Shown here: positions 14,982 through 15,010 of the stretch, piece after piece
Layout of the letters: every line of letters starts with the position of its first letter
Numbering within the stretch: position 1 is the stretch's first letter
NCBI GenBank assembly: GCA_037129555.1
Contig: JBAXUS010000153.1
Coordinates: 1 to 15,010 of the forward strand
Length of the DNA: 15,010 nt
Source: JANXLS01 sp037129555
Lineage (GTDB): Bacteria > Planctomycetota > SZUA-567 > H5-PLA8
Direction of reading: 5' to 3'
Translations under genes and position numbers: made by a program
The notes under the pieces: generated by a model
The model's database searches: none
What the model was told of the DNA's origin: nothing
Seen by the model: only the letters and a program-made list of their open reading frames with translations

Positions 14982-15010
14982 CAATGGCCCTAAGTTAAGC
15001 ACAAGAGCGT

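Overview
The window looks like ordinary bacterial chromosome, most likely Planctomycetota or a related lineage. That placement is inference. It rests on a secreted ThuA-like protein, a secreted beta-propeller-like protein of a type I associate with planctomycetes, bS21 with a GTG start, loosely packed genes on both strands, and dispersed GC-rich palindromes. No 16S gene or other decisive marker is present.

Left part (1-4370, all minus strand). The window opens inside a large restriction-modification enzyme, of which only the N-terminal 385 residues are visible: a PD-(D/E)XK-like nuclease region, a helical spacer, and the start of an N6-adenine methyltransferase. Upstream of it lie htpG (Hsp90 chaperone), a small GlsB/YeaQ-type stress membrane protein, and a SpoU/TrmH-family 2'-O-ribose RNA methyltransferase. 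Hairpins sit between the genes, including one just ahead of the htpG ribosome binding site.

Middle part (4400-9540). A plus-strand gene encodes an MFS transporter fused to a PlsC-type acyltransferase, probably for lysophospholipid uptake and re-acylation. It converges on a two-gene minus-strand unit, a DUF151 bifunctional-nuclease-like protein translationally coupled (GTGA overlap) to a JAMM/MPN+ metallopeptidase. Then come a tRNA-Glu(UUC) with its own sigma70-like promoter, rpsU (bS21) with a structured 3' region and a strong terminator, and a secreted ThuA-domain protein with a textbook terminator.

Right part (9580-15010). A minus-strand SWIM-finger SNF2 helicase of 1138 residues is divergent from a secreted protein with an N-terminal beta-sandwich-like segment and a propeller-like body. 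The window ends in a 141-bp imperfect palindrome built from two inverted REP/MITE-like units.

No CRISPR array, integrase, transposase gene or prophage is visible. The points most worth checking are the coupled nuclease/JAMM pair, the MFS-PlsC fusion, the two inverted copies of a 10-bp-periodic dispersed repeat (about 4436-4486 and 9581-9640), the terminal palindrome, and the htpG leader hairpin. None of these alone proves a new system.
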